Positions 1 to 8,119 of a DNA stretch of 31,271 nt are shown here, in pieces; the first letter of the stretch is position 1, and the number at the start of each line of letters is the position of its first letter. The translations under genes and the position numbers were made by a program. Source of the DNA: an uncultured Lachnospiraceae bacterium (GTDB lineage Bacteria > Bacillota > Clostridia > Lachnospirales > Lachnospiraceae); contig CAJTWA010000050.1 in the NCBI GenBank assembly GCA_910580195.1, forward strand, positions 1-31,271, given 5' to 3'. The notes beneath the pieces were generated by a model that made no database searches, was not told where the DNA came from, and saw only the letters and a list, made by a program, of their open reading frames with translations.

Positions 1-23
1 CAAATGGAATATGGGGAATAAAG

Positions 24-502
24 ATGAAATTATATCCGAAAGATGAGGCAAGACGTATGTTGTGCAGATATCACAATTTGGACGGTGCGGAAACATTATG
101 CGGAAAAAAGGGCGTCGAAAAAATCATGCCGATGGGGATATAAAAAATTATGAGGCGCCGCTTTGGATTATCATTTTAGCACCAGCGTTCTTACCATAGC
201 CGACAAACGTGGAACACAGAAGTATTTTGATTTGACAGTAAAAACTTTTCCTGTAACCCCAATATGACGATAGAAGAATTTCTGGAGTGGTATGTTGAGA
301 GGCGAATCCAGAGTGTCGGCTTTCTGTGGAACAAGTCAGGCGGAGCATGGCAGGAGAATTTATGATTAAGGAATGGTGGTGGGAGCCGGCAGTTGAACTG
401 AATGACGAAATGAAAGAAATGATTGTAAACGAAATCGCACGCTTTACAGATATTTTTCAGATTGATAATTCACCAAAAAATACTATAAAGTTAGGAGTGT
501 AG
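24..502 (+). pseudogene. Decayed winged-helix (YcaQ-like) protein gene
   Basis: Three short reading stretches together resemble one winged-helix protein of the YcaQ type (the family includes DNA interstrand-crosslink glycosylases). An N-terminal piece starts at 24 (MKLYPKDEARRML, then HNLDGAE and KKGVEKI) and stops at 141-143. A middle piece near 173-266 reads RGTQKYFDLTVKTFP and then stops. A piece from 264 reads EEFLEWYVERRIQSVGFLW. The C-terminal piece, from 362 in another frame, reads IKEWWWEPAVELNDEM and ends at 502. At least one frameshift separates the pieces, and the central part of the protein, normally several hundred residues, is missing. The order of the pieces matches the family order, so this looks like decay in place rather than chance. 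The downstream RidA-family start lies 5 bases after the last stop, suggesting a former operon. The family name is from memory of its motifs. Confidence 0.6.
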
Positions 503-506
503 AAAA

Positions 507-872
507 ATGGAAGAAATCAGAAGATATGACATTAATGAGGGCTGGGCACATTCAGGAATTATTCAAGCCGGAAACTATTGCTTTATAAATTACTGTGCCC
601 GTAATATAGGCGGTACGATTGAAGAACAAATTGACGGTGCCTTTGATGAAATGGAAGAACGGTTGGCATTAGTGGGATTGACGCTGGAAAATGTCGTACA
701 GATGAATTGCTTGTTTAAAAATATTTGGGATATTCCGGTAATGGAAAAGGTAATTAAGAGAAGGTTTCATGGCAAATATCCTGTACGCAAGTCATTTCAG
801 ACAGAATTTGCTGATTCAGGTAATTTGTGTTTCCAAGTGGATGGGATAGCTTATTCAGCAGAAAATTCCTAG
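507..872 (+). CDS. RidA/YjgF/UK114 family protein
   Basis: A 121-residue protein with the size and pattern of the RidA (YjgF/YER057c/UK114) family. These small trimeric proteins deaminate reactive enamine/imine intermediates released by PLP enzymes; some members have other roles. Supporting segments are an early strand pair (GIIQAGNYCFINYCA), a helix with the spacing EEQIDGAFDEMEERL, the step GLTLENVVQMNCLFKN and the end CFQVDGIAY. The usual catalytic arginine near residue 105 (in a C-x-R-x-E-V type segment) is not obvious, so enamine deaminase activity is uncertain and a divergent subgroup is likely. The start is supported by GGAG about nine bases upstream. The gene is AT-richer than those after 1200, like the pseudogene before it. 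Confidence 0.8.
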   Translation: MEEIRRYDINEGWAHSGIIQAGNYCFINYCARNIGGTIEEQIDGAFDEMEERLALVGLTLENVVQMNCLFKNIWDIPVMEKVIKRRFHGKYPVRKSFQTEFADSGNLCFQVDGIAYSAENS

Positions 873-1222
873 ATAAATGAGCTTCTGCATACTCAGTTTT
901 TTTGGGGGGGGGCAGGCAGGCGCGGGAAAATTATCTCGCCTCTCTGTCCCTGCTCTGTTGTCTGCGCTTTGGGCTGTAAATCCTGTTTTTGTGCTGGCTT
1001 TTACAGCCTTTGCGGACATTCCCATTTTCGTCTAGTATCTCTTTCTTGGTGCGGACGTGTTTTCCCTGCCCAGAACTGCGTCCGCCGCCAATACGTAACA
1101 AGAACCCATCCCCCTCACCAAATTCACGCCCAGTATACTACATTTCCTTGAAAAAGTCACCACATTTTGCTATCATGCAAAAGGAACAATTACAGATTAA
1201 AACCAAAACGAGGACAAAAACC
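873..1222. other. Intergenic region with T7G9 tract and inverted repeats
   Basis: No convincing gene. A run of seven T followed by nine G lies at 897-912. A perfect 9-bp inverted repeat (GGCTGTAAA, 972-980, with TTTACAGCC, 1000-1008) and a 7-bp one (GCGGACG with CGTCCGC, about 1051-1087) follow. Reading frames that cross this region in frame with truA lack the family's N-terminal pattern and start without a ribosome binding site. Confidence 0.5.
1148..1176 (+). promoter_or_regulatory. Predicted truA promoter
   Basis: TTGAAA at 1148-1153 and TATCAT at 1171-1176 are separated by exactly 17 bases, a good sigma-A type pair. The predicted transcript starts about 40 bases upstream of the chosen truA start. 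Confidence 0.5.
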
Positions 1223-1963
1223 ATGCAAAAAAACTATAAATTAACCATCGCCTACGACGGTACCCGCTACAAAGGCTGGCAAAGCCAAAAAGCCACAGAC
1301 GCCACCATCCAAGGCAAGCTGAACCACGTATTTTCCGAATTAGAAGGAAAACCGACAGAAGTGCAAGGCTCCGGCCGCACCGACGCAGGCGTCCACGCCC
1401 TCGGCCAAGTAGCAAACGTCTATTTGGAAACCGAGAAAACCATCCCCGAAATCATGGATTACGCAAACCGCTACCTTCCCGAAGACATCGGAATCACCGC
1501 CATGGAAGAAGCCCCAAAAAAGTTCCACGCAAGGCTGTTCGCCATAAAGAAAACTTATTGCTACCGCATCCATAACAGCCCCCTTCCCAACGTATTTGAA
1601 CGGAAATGGATGCACCAAATCAAGGAGCCATTAGACGTGCCCGCCATGCAAGCGGCAGCCCCCTATTTTGAAGGCACCCACGATTTCGCAGCCTTCTGCC
1701 GCCACCGCCAAAAGAAAAAAACTACCGTGCGCACCATCCACCAGCTTACCGTAACCCAGCAAGGCAGCGAAATAGACATCACCATCACCGGAAACGGTTT
1801 CCTGCACAACATGGTCCGCATCATCGCCGGGACCCTCGTGGAAATCGGCCAAGGCGCCCGCCAGCCCCAAGACATCCCAGCCCTTCTTGAAAGCGGCATC
1901 CGCGCAGAAAGCGGCATCACCATGCCAGCCAAAGGACTTATCTTGAAAAATGTAGAATATTAG
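1223..1963 (+). CDS. truA: tRNA pseudouridine(38-40) synthase TruA
   Basis: TruA isomerises uridine to pseudouridine at positions 38-40 of the tRNA anticodon stem-loop. The 246-residue product has the usual length. It opens with KLTIAYDGTRYKGWQ and carries the catalytic-loop motif GSGRTDAGVHA, with the nucleophilic Asp at residue 54. Later family segments are present: FHARLFAIKKTYCYRI, the DFAAFCRH stretch, and GNGFLHNMVRIIAGTLVEIG near the C-terminus. The start is placed at the ATG preceded by a GAGGA-like site rather than at upstream in-frame ATGs, because the protein pattern begins there and a promoter lies just before. The gene uses C-ending codons heavily. It is monocistronic as far as can be seen and is followed by a long repeat-rich gap. 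Confidence 0.97.
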   Translation: MQKNYKLTIAYDGTRYKGWQSQKATDATIQGKLNHVFSELEGKPTEVQGSGRTDAGVHALGQVANVYLETEKTIPEIMDYANRYLPEDIGITAMEEAPKKFHARLFAIKKTYCYRIHNSPLPNVFERKWMHQIKEPLDVPAMQAAAPYFEGTHDFAAFCRHRQKKKTTVRTIHQLTVTQQGSEIDITITGNGFLHNMVRIIAGTLVEIGQGARQPQDIPALLESGIRAESGITMPAKGLILKNVEY

Positions 1964-2013
1964 GTGGCAGTACTACAGCGGACAATGTAATGAGAAAGTC
2001 TTTGTGGGCGGAC

Positions 2014-2194
2014 GGCAATGCAGGGCAGCCCTTCCCCACACAAACTGGGCAACGTTCCGGCGAACTAACTGCTAACTCCGACTAAGGGATTTCAGGAAAG
2101 CCTTCATCACTAAGTTTCCGTAAGCAGTGGATTTCGCCTCCACTAAGGGCGCCCATGAAACGTTTGCTTAGGGGAAGGGCTGCCCTGCATTGCC
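2014..2194 (+). repeat. Structured palindromic element, copy 1
   Basis: Closed by a perfect 24-bp inverted repeat (2014-2037 with 2171-2194). Inside are two blocks shared with copy 2: block A, 2034-2084, containing a GTTC/GAAC hairpin, and block B, 2119-2170, containing an AGTGGA/TCCACT hairpin framed by TAAGCA/TGCTTA. The element lies 50 bp past truA and has no coding pattern. It could be a miniature mobile palindrome, a structured RNA or both. Confidence 0.75.
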
Positions 2195-2233
2195 TGTGTA
2201 TTGAAAAAGAAAACGTCTGTTGTAGTGTTAGTG

Positions 2234-2286
2234 CACTGTATCATTTATGTCTAGGTGAAATCACGCCGAATATGAATGATACAGTA
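2234..2286. repeat. Inverted repeat between the two palindromic elements
   Basis: The arm at 2234-2247 (CACTGTATCATTTA) is the near-perfect complement of 2273-2286 (TGAATGATACAGTA), 12 of 14 positions, with a 25-base loop. It may mark the edge of a mobile unit; no gene overlaps it. Confidence 0.5.
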
Positions 2287-2498
2287 CATTAGAAGGGACG
2301 TTACGGACACGAAACGTTTGCCTATGCTGCCATTACAGAAAATTAGCCAAGAAGAAACTCATTGGAGCCGTCTGCAATTCTTGGCAATTTCCCCTGTATT
2401 AGGTAGGTTCTGCCACGGACTTTCCAAAAATGCACAGGAAGTTCCAGTAACCTTCCCCAACATAAACAGCTACAACTTTCAGCCTTCTCCCATACACA

Positions 2499-2838
2499 GG
2501 CAGTTCCGGGCGGCTCTCCCACTAAGCAAACGATTCATGGGCGTCCTTAGTGGAGGCGAAATCCACTGCTTACGCAGACTTAGGGATGAGGGTTATCCCG
2601 AAATCCCGAGGAAGAATCCAAAAATGGCTTTGCCAAATTGCGCCGGATATTCCTTCGGGTGTGCGGGGCAAAAAACGGAGGCATAGCGGGCTATGTTGAG
2701 TATTTTTGCCCCGTGCAACCGGAGGAATAGACAAGCAAGGTGGAAAAGCCATTTTTGGATTCTTCCGTAGTCGGAGTTAGCAGTTAGTTCGCAGGAACGT
2801 TGCCCAGTTTGTGTGGGGGAGAGCCGCCCGGAACTGCC
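2499..2838 (-). repeat. Structured palindromic element, copy 2 (opposite orientation)
   Basis: Closed by a perfect 22-bp inverted repeat (2499-2520 with 2817-2838). Block B of copy 1 recurs reversed at 2523-2574 and block A at 2768-2819. Both copies share the flanking motif GGGCGGACGGC. Between the blocks this copy is about 160 bp longer than copy 1 because it contains a second palindrome (2611-2765). Reading frames through this region are formed by the repeat and are not credible genes. Confidence 0.75.
2611..2765. repeat. Nested 155-bp palindrome inside copy 2
   Basis: Perfect 21-bp arms (2611-2631 with 2745-2765). Further in, TATTCCTTCGGG-type and TATTCC-complementary arms, then CGGGGCAAAAA (2664-2674) with TTTTTGCCCCG (2703-2713), and finally CATAGC/GCTATG at the tip (2682-2695). 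The whole stretch can fold as one long interrupted hairpin. It is absent from copy 1, so it probably inserted. Confidence 0.75.
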
Positions 2839-2942
2839 GTCCGCCCCCAAAGTAAAACCCCAAAACCAAAGCCCCAAAACCAAAACCCCCAAAATAAACA
2901 TTTTGCAACACACCCCCCTCTTAGAAAGGAACCAAAACAACA

Positions 2943-4706
2943 ATGGAAAAATGGGTAGTATCCGCCAAAAAAGCAGATTTCAAAAAAATCTCATCACAAT
3001 TCAACATCGACCAAGTAACCGCCCGCATAATCCGCAACCGGGACATCCTCGGGGAAGAAGCCATCACAGAATACCTCCACGGCACCCGCGCACACCTCCA
3101 TGCCCCCAAAAAAATGAAGGATATGGAACGCGCCACCACAATTTTGCAGGAAAAAATTCAAAAAAAGAAGAAAATCCGCATAATCGGCGATTACGACATA
3201 GACGGAATCCAATCCACCTATATCCTCTATTCCGCCCTGCACGCCTGCGGCGCACAAATAGACTATGCCATCCCAGACCGTATTACCGACGGCTACGGCA
3301 TCAACGAACGCCTCGTGCGCCAAGCATCCGATGACGGGGTAGACACTATCTTAACCTGTGACAACGGGATTGCAGCCGCAAAGGAACTTTCCCTCGCAAA
3401 AGAGCTTGGGATGGCAGTCATCGTCACCGACCACCACGAAGTCCCTTTTGAAGAAACGCAAGGCGGGGAAAGGGTTTTCCACATCCCCCCAGCAGACGCC
3501 GTAGTAAACCCCAAGCAGCCAGATTGCCCCTATCCCTTCAAGGAGCTTTGCGGTGCAGCCGTAGCATTTAAATTGGTGCAGGCCCTTTATGAAAAAGAAG
3601 GCCTTCCGCCAGAACAGTCCTGGGCCTATCTGGAAAATGCCGCATTTGCCACTGTAGGGGACGTAATGCCCCTGATAGGGGAAAACAGGATTTTGGTAAA
3701 GGAAGGCTTAAAAGCCCTAAACCAGACAAAGAATTTCGGCATCCGCGCACTGGCAGCCCGCAACCAGATAGAATTAGGGAAAATCAAGGCCTACCACATC
3801 GGGTTTGTGCTAGGGCCGTGCCTCAATGCCAGCGGCCGCTTAGACACGGCGCAGCGCGCGCTGAAAATGCTGCTGGCAGAAAATGAATACATAGCGGCAG
3901 AGTACGCAGGTGATTTGTACGACTTAAACGTCAGCCGGAAGGAAATGACGGAGCAGGGGGTGCAAAGGGCTGTGGAACTGGTGGAGCAGGGCCCCCTGAA
4001 AAAAGACAAGGTGCTGGTTATTTACCTCCCAGGCTGCCACGAAAGTTTGGCCGGGATTATCGCAGGGCGCATCCGGGAGCGGTACCACCGCCCGGTTTTT
4101 TTGCTGACAAAGAGCGAGGATGGGGTAAAAGGCTCCGGCCGCTCCATTGAAAGCTATTCCATGTATGAGGAAATGACGAAATGCAAAGAGCTTTTCACCA
4201 AATTCGGCGGGCACCCCATGGCGGCAGGATTGTCCCTGCCAGAGCAAAATGTGGATTTGTTCCGGCAGAAGTTAAATGAATATACAACCCTGACCGAAGA
4301 AGAATTAAGGGGAAAAATCGTGATAGACGTCCCCATGCCGCTGGATTACATTTCCAAACCCTTGGTGGAGGAACTAAATATTTTGGAGCCATTTGGGAAA
4401 TCTAACGAAAAGCCGGTATTTGCAGATAAAAATATCCAGATTTTGTCCATGGGGATTTTCGGGAAAAACCAAAATGTCTGCCGGATGCAGGTAAGAAGCC
4501 AAGGCGGCACAACATTAAGCGCCGTTTATTTCGGGCAGGTGGGGCAGTTTTTGGATTTCCTGACAGAAAAATATGGGGAAGGAGCCGTTGGGCGCGCCAT
4601 GGCCGGGCAAGGCGGTGAAATGCTGGTTTCCTTTATTTATTATCCAGAAATTAATGTGTTTAATGGAAAGGAAAGTTTACAGATAATTGTAAAGAACTAT
4701 TGTTAG
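2943..4706 (+). CDS. recJ: Single-stranded-DNA-specific exonuclease RecJ
   Basis: RecJ degrades single-stranded DNA 5' to 3' in recombination and repair, using two metal ions bound by DHH-family motifs. The 587-residue product has GDYDIDG at residues 82-88, CDNGI at 139-143 and TDHHE at 162-166. A DHHA1 domain follows, with GSGRSI and FGGHPMAAG. The C-terminal part (ILEPFGKSNEKPVF onward) matches the OB-fold region of short RecJ proteins. Its length fits the short Firmicutes form. The start has AAAGGA 11 bases upstream and lies about 100 bp past the repeat cluster. GDYDIDGIQS replaces the common GDYDVDGITS, a mild variation that keeps the metal-binding aspartates. Confidence 0.93.
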   Translation: MEKWVVSAKKADFKKISSQFNIDQVTARIIRNRDILGEEAITEYLHGTRAHLHAPKKMKDMERATTILQEKIQKKKKIRIIGDYDIDGIQSTYILYSALHACGAQIDYAIPDRITDGYGINERLVRQASDDGVDTILTCDNGIAAAKELSLAKELGMAVIVTDHHEVPFEETQGGERVFHIPPADAVVNPKQPDCPYPFKELCGAAVAFKLVQALYEKEGLPPEQSWAYLENAAFATVGDVMPLIGENRILVKEGLKALNQTKNFGIRALAARNQIELGKIKAYHIGFVLGPCLNASGRLDTAQRALKMLLAENEYIAAEYAGDLYDLNVSRKEMTEQGVQRAVELVEQGPLKKDKVLVIYLPGCHESLAGIIAGRIRERYHRPVFLLTKSEDGVKGSGRSIESYSMYEEMTKCKELFTKFGGHPMAAGLSLPEQNVDLFRQKLNEYTTLTEEELRGKIVIDVPMPLDYISKPLVEELNILEPFGKSNEKPVFADKNIQILSMGIFGKNQNVCRMQVRSQGGTTLSAVYFGQVGQFLDFLTEKYGEGAVGRAMAGQGGEMLVSFIYYPEINVFNGKESLQIIVKNYC

Positions 4707-4729
4707 GGACCGGCGAAATGTGTTAAAAT
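4700..4729 (+). promoter_or_regulatory. Candidate promoter at the recJ 3' end
   Basis: TTGTTA (4700-4705) overlaps the recJ stop and TAAAAT (4724-4729) follows with an 18-base spacer. It would serve the MCP-like gene starting at 4845. Confidence 0.35.
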
Positions 4730-4844
4730 GATACGTGGAGAAAAACCACGGGCACACAGGGGCGCGCCAAGCGGAAGAAGGCTGCGCCAAAACAGGCTGC
4801 CCATCCGCAATACTACAAACATTCCAGAAGAAAGGGGAACCCAG

Positions 4845-5828
4845 ATGTTTGGAAAAGGGAAGAAACAGGAAGAACTGGAACAGGAACTGCTGTCGAAACA
4901 GGCAGAGGCAGATAAATATTTAAAAAAACTATCAGAAGTGACAGAAAAAATGCGTATCGTCCAGAAGGAAACAGAGGAAGGGATTGTTGCCATGGAAGGG
5001 GGGCAGAGCGAATTGGACAGCCAGATGGCGAAATTGACGGAAACAGTAACCACAGCCGCCAGCGAGGCAAAGCGGCAGAACAGAAGGAACCGGGAGCTGC
5101 AAAAGCAGATTGTGGCATTGGCCGACCGTGCCGGGCAGTCAGACGGCGCTTACCAAAGATCCATTGAAGGGATTTACCGGCGGGAAAAAGAGCTGCTGGA
5201 AATGATTGAGCAGGGCAGGAAACTGACTTCCCCGGAAGAAGTGCTGGAATTGGCAGCCACCGGAATGAGGCAGGAAATGGAAGAGATGGGGAAACGCATT
5301 TCCGAAATGGGGGAAATGGAACGGCAAATGGGCATCCTTTCCTTAAACGCAGCAATTGAAGCCGGAAGGCTGGGGGAGGACGGCGTAAAATTTGTAAAAG
5401 CCGCCGAGGAAGTCCGGGATCTCTCAGGGAAATACCACCAGTCCGCCTCCTTTATGGCAGGGAAAATGCAGAAAATGGAAGAACGCCTGAAAGAAGCCGA
5501 AACGCAGGTGCTGTATTTAACCCAGATTTGGAACGAGCACAACGCCCGCTTAGAAAAGGCCGCGGAAGGCTTTGGAACCTATGCCTCTCGGCTGCAGGAA
5601 ACCGAAGGCTGTAAAATGGTAACCCAGATACGGGCGCTGGCTGAAAGCCTAGAGCAGTCCGTAAGCGACAGTGAAGTGATAACAAAACAGTACGACGAAG
5701 CCCAACAAGCAGTGGAGCACGCAGGGAAAACATACACCCAGCAGCAGGAAACCCTAGACAACCTGCGCCGGAAGGCAAAGGAGGTAGAAGACTGGCTCCG
5801 GGCAGTAGGCGCAGAGATCAGCAGGTAG
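4845..5828 (+). CDS. Cytosolic methyl-accepting chemotaxis-like signalling protein
   Basis: A 327-residue protein, almost all long coiled coil and rich in Glu, Lys and Gln. It has a segment resembling the hairpin tip of MCP signalling domains: MERQMGILSLNAAIEAGRL, then AAEEVRDLSGK, at about residues 159-196. In chemoreceptors this tip binds CheA and CheW. No transmembrane segment or ligand-binding domain is visible, so it would be soluble. The tip departs from consensus (GRLGEDGVKFVKAAEEV in place of the usual ARAGE-x-GRGFAVVADEV form), so coupling to CheA is uncertain. The start chosen is the ATG with AAAGGGG about eight bases upstream; an upstream in-frame ATG would add 39 basic residues without a site. 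No che or flagellar gene is nearby. It precedes the hydrolase by 30 bp and may share its transcript. Confidence 0.75.
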   Translation: MFGKGKKQEELEQELLSKQAEADKYLKKLSEVTEKMRIVQKETEEGIVAMEGGQSELDSQMAKLTETVTTAASEAKRQNRRNRELQKQIVALADRAGQSDGAYQRSIEGIYRREKELLEMIEQGRKLTSPEEVLELAATGMRQEMEEMGKRISEMGEMERQMGILSLNAAIEAGRLGEDGVKFVKAAEEVRDLSGKYHQSASFMAGKMQKMEERLKEAETQVLYLTQIWNEHNARLEKAAEGFGTYASRLQETEGCKMVTQIRALAESLEQSVSDSEVITKQYDEAQQAVEHAGKTYTQQQETLDNLRRKAKEVEDWLRAVGAEISR

Positions 5829-5858
5829 CAAGGAAAAAATAGGACTGGAGGGAACGCG

Positions 5859-6788
5859 ATGAAAAAAAGGAATTTCCAATTTTTATCAGCAGACAAACAG
5901 ACGAAAATCCATGCGGTAAAATGGGAGCCAGACGGCGGGGAACCCAAAGGGATCCTGCAGATTAGCCACGGCATGGTGGAATATGTGGAACGGTATGGGA
6001 AATTTGCAGAATTTATGGTGCAGCAAGGGTTTCTGGTAGTAGGCAACGACCATTTAGGCCATGGGGGATCCGTCACGTCAGAAAGCAAGTGGGGCTATTT
6101 TGCCCCCAAAAATGGCAGCGATATCGTAGTGGAGGATTTGCACCACCTCCGCAGGATTATAGAGAAGGAACACCCGGGAGTGCCCTACTTTATCCTTGGG
6201 CACAGCATGGGCTCCTTCCTCCTCCGGAAATACTTATCACAGCACGGCAGCGGCCTTCAGGGCGCAATCATTATGGGGACTGGGACACAGCCCAATGCAG
6301 CCTTGGTGCTGGGAAAAGGGTTATGCAGGGCTTTGGCCTTATTCCGCGGCTGGGATTACCGGAGCAATTTGGTGGACAAAATAGCAATGGGCGGATATAA
6401 TAAGAAATTCCAAGATGGCGGCGCCTTAAATTCATGGCTTACCAAAGATATGGAAATCGTGGCAGCCTACAGCAAGGAGCCAAGGTGCAGCTTTAAATTT
6501 ACGGTAAACGGGTATTATACGTTGTTTGATACCATCCATTTCATTAACAAGCCGAAAAATATGAACCGCATCCCCAAGGATTTGCCCCTCCTTTTCGTGG
6601 CAGGTGAGGACGACCCTGTGGGAAATTATGGGAAAGGCGTCAAAATTGCATGCAGCACCTATAAAAAGGCAGGCATTTCAGATATTACATGCCGGCTTTA
6701 CCCCACCGACCGCCATGAAATTTTAAATGAATTGGACAGGGAAAAGGTATATAAGGACATTTATAAATGGATAAAGGCAAAAATGTAA
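5859..6788 (+). CDS. Alpha/beta hydrolase (monoacylglycerol lipase/lysophospholipase type)
   Basis: A 309-residue protein of the serine aminopeptidase S33-like alpha/beta hydrolase group. It has the early oxyanion-region motif ISHGMVEYVERY, the NDHLGHG segment and the nucleophile elbow GHSMGS (Ser116). The acid is probably Asp252 in AGEDDPVG and the catalytic His is His286 in TDRHEIL. This triad and the ERY/LGHG pattern are typical of monoglyceride lipases and lysophospholipases. No signal peptide is seen, so it is probably cytosolic. The start has GGAGG about eight bases upstream. Its stop is 20 bp before the next gene, and they are likely co-transcribed. The substrate cannot be read from sequence. 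Confidence 0.9.
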   Translation: MKKRNFQFLSADKQTKIHAVKWEPDGGEPKGILQISHGMVEYVERYGKFAEFMVQQGFLVVGNDHLGHGGSVTSESKWGYFAPKNGSDIVVEDLHHLRRIIEKEHPGVPYFILGHSMGSFLLRKYLSQHGSGLQGAIIMGTGTQPNAALVLGKGLCRALALFRGWDYRSNLVDKIAMGGYNKKFQDGGALNSWLTKDMEIVAAYSKEPRCSFKFTVNGYYTLFDTIHFINKPKNMNRIPKDLPLLFVAGEDDPVGNYGKGVKIACSTYKKAGISDITCRLYPTDRHEILNELDREKVYKDIYKWIKAKM

Positions 6789-6808
6789 CAGGCAGGATGG
6801 AGGTAAGG

Positions 6809-7978
6809 ATGAAAAACCATATCATACGGATTGCCAGCTTGCTGCTGGCATGTACGCTTTTCCTGCTTGCGCCCGTGCAGGCTTATGCGGTCCAGACGGA
6901 CGAAAAAGAAATGGGCAGCCAGGACCCTTCTGGGGAATCCCAAAAGGACAGCAGCCAAGGGATGGATGAATTAGAAGACAGTAGCGGAGGGGCTGCAGGA
7001 TTAAAAGAAGGAGCCAGAGGAGGAGCCCCAGAGGCAAATAAGGAGGACAACGAAGAATTCCCAGAAGAAAACAAGGGCATCGGGGAATCCCTGGAAGAAA
7101 ATAGGGACAGCGGGGAATCCCCGGAGGTAAAAGAAGACGAAACTGCCCTAGATCAGCCCGGGGAAGTGACGGAGCCCATTACCAAGGAAGATAAGCCTTA
7201 CCTTGCGCTGGGCGCTAACCTGTCCCCGCAGCAGCAGGCAATTGTGCTGGAGCTTCTGGGCATTAACCCTGCCGAACTGGAAGACTACGACGTCATTTAT
7301 ATTACTAATGAAGAAGAGCACGAATATCTGGGCGATTATGTAGCAGCCAGCAAAATCGGCACCCGCGCCCTGTCGTCCGTGCTGATTGTAAAGCGGGAGC
7401 AGGGAAATGGCATCAATATCACCACCAAAAACATTTCCTACTGCACCATAGGCATGTACAAAAATGCACTGATTACAGCAGGGATTACCGACGCCGATAT
7501 TATTGTTGCAGGCCCGTTCCCCATATCCGGGACGGCCGCCCTTGTAGGGGCCATGAAGGCCTATTCCGACATGACTGGCGCAGAGGTTTCCGAGCGGAGC
7601 ATGGACACCGCATTGAATGAGCTGGTCCTTACTGGGGACATTGCTGAAACTGTCGGGGATTCCCAAAAAGCAGAAGAACTAGTGGCCTACTTAAAACAGG
7701 AAGTCATCGAAAAAGGGCTGGATTCCCAGCAGGAAATCGAAGAAGCCATCGAAGAAGCCTGCGGCCAGTTTGACATTACGCTGGCGGAAGAGGAAGTCGC
7801 AGAACTGACAGGGCTCCTGAAGAAAATCGGGGAATTGGATTTGGACATTGACTCCATCCGTAACCAAGCAGAAGAATTGTACGACAAACTTACCAGCTTG
7901 GACACCAAGAGCATTTTTGACAGGGTGGCGGATTTTTTCCGGTCCATTCTGGAGTTTTTCCAAGGGCTGTTTTCCTAA
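6809..7978 (+). CDS. Secreted DUF1002 domain protein
   Basis: A 389-residue exported protein. The start at 6809 has GGAGG five bases upstream and begins a signal peptide (MKNHIIRIASLLLACTLFLL, with probable cleavage after AYA). Residues about 25-130 form a low-complexity acidic linker with repeated ESLEEN/ESPEV-type units. The folded part, from about YLALGANLSPQQQAIVLELL, matches DUF1002 proteins of Firmicutes: VIYITNEEEHEYLGDYV, SSVLIV, ITTKNISYCTIGMYKNALITAGI and the PFPISGTAALVGAMKAY stretch. The C-terminus is helical, with a hydrophobic end (FFRSILEFFQGLF). The function of DUF1002 is unknown; location outside the membrane is inferred from the signal peptide. Confidence 0.88.
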   Translation: MKNHIIRIASLLLACTLFLLAPVQAYAVQTDEKEMGSQDPSGESQKDSSQGMDELEDSSGGAAGLKEGARGGAPEANKEDNEEFPEENKGIGESLEENRDSGESPEVKEDETALDQPGEVTEPITKEDKPYLALGANLSPQQQAIVLELLGINPAELEDYDVIYITNEEEHEYLGDYVAASKIGTRALSSVLIVKREQGNGINITTKNISYCTIGMYKNALITAGITDADIIVAGPFPISGTAALVGAMKAYSDMTGAEVSERSMDTALNELVLTGDIAETVGDSQKAEELVAYLKQEVIEKGLDSQQEIEEAIEEACGQFDITLAEEEVAELTGLLKKIGELDLDIDSIRNQAEELYDKLTSLDTKSIFDRVADFFRSILEFFQGLFS

Positions 7979-8018
7979 GGAACAGGTCCTTAAGTATTTT
8001 TCAGGCCTGTATTAAGGG

Positions 8019-8083
8019 GGCATAAAAAGGGGAGGGCTGATAAATTAGGGCTTTTTGAAATGCAGCCCTGCCCCTCTTATGCC
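8019..8083. terminator. Candidate bidirectional terminator hairpin
   Basis: Arms 8019-8039 and 8063-8083 pair over about 21 positions with a few mismatches (GGCATAA...GGGCTG with CAGCCC...TTATGCC). It lies between the convergent DUF1002 gene and the minus-strand membrane protein gene. No strong T-run follows, so termination is inferred from position and stem strength. Confidence 0.45.
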
Positions 8084-8119
8084 ATACAGTTTGTACTGCC
8101 TTTTATTTTCATAACCGTC

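Noticed and set aside
989..1222. In-frame extension upstream of truA
   Set aside because: It lacks TruA sequence, crosses inverted repeats and a promoter, and has no ribosome site; the family N-terminus begins at 1223.
2276..2943. Open frames of about 60-136 codons on both strands between truA and recJ
   Set aside because: They run through palindromic repeats, have no family pattern or ribosome sites, and mirror each other because the DNA is palindromic.
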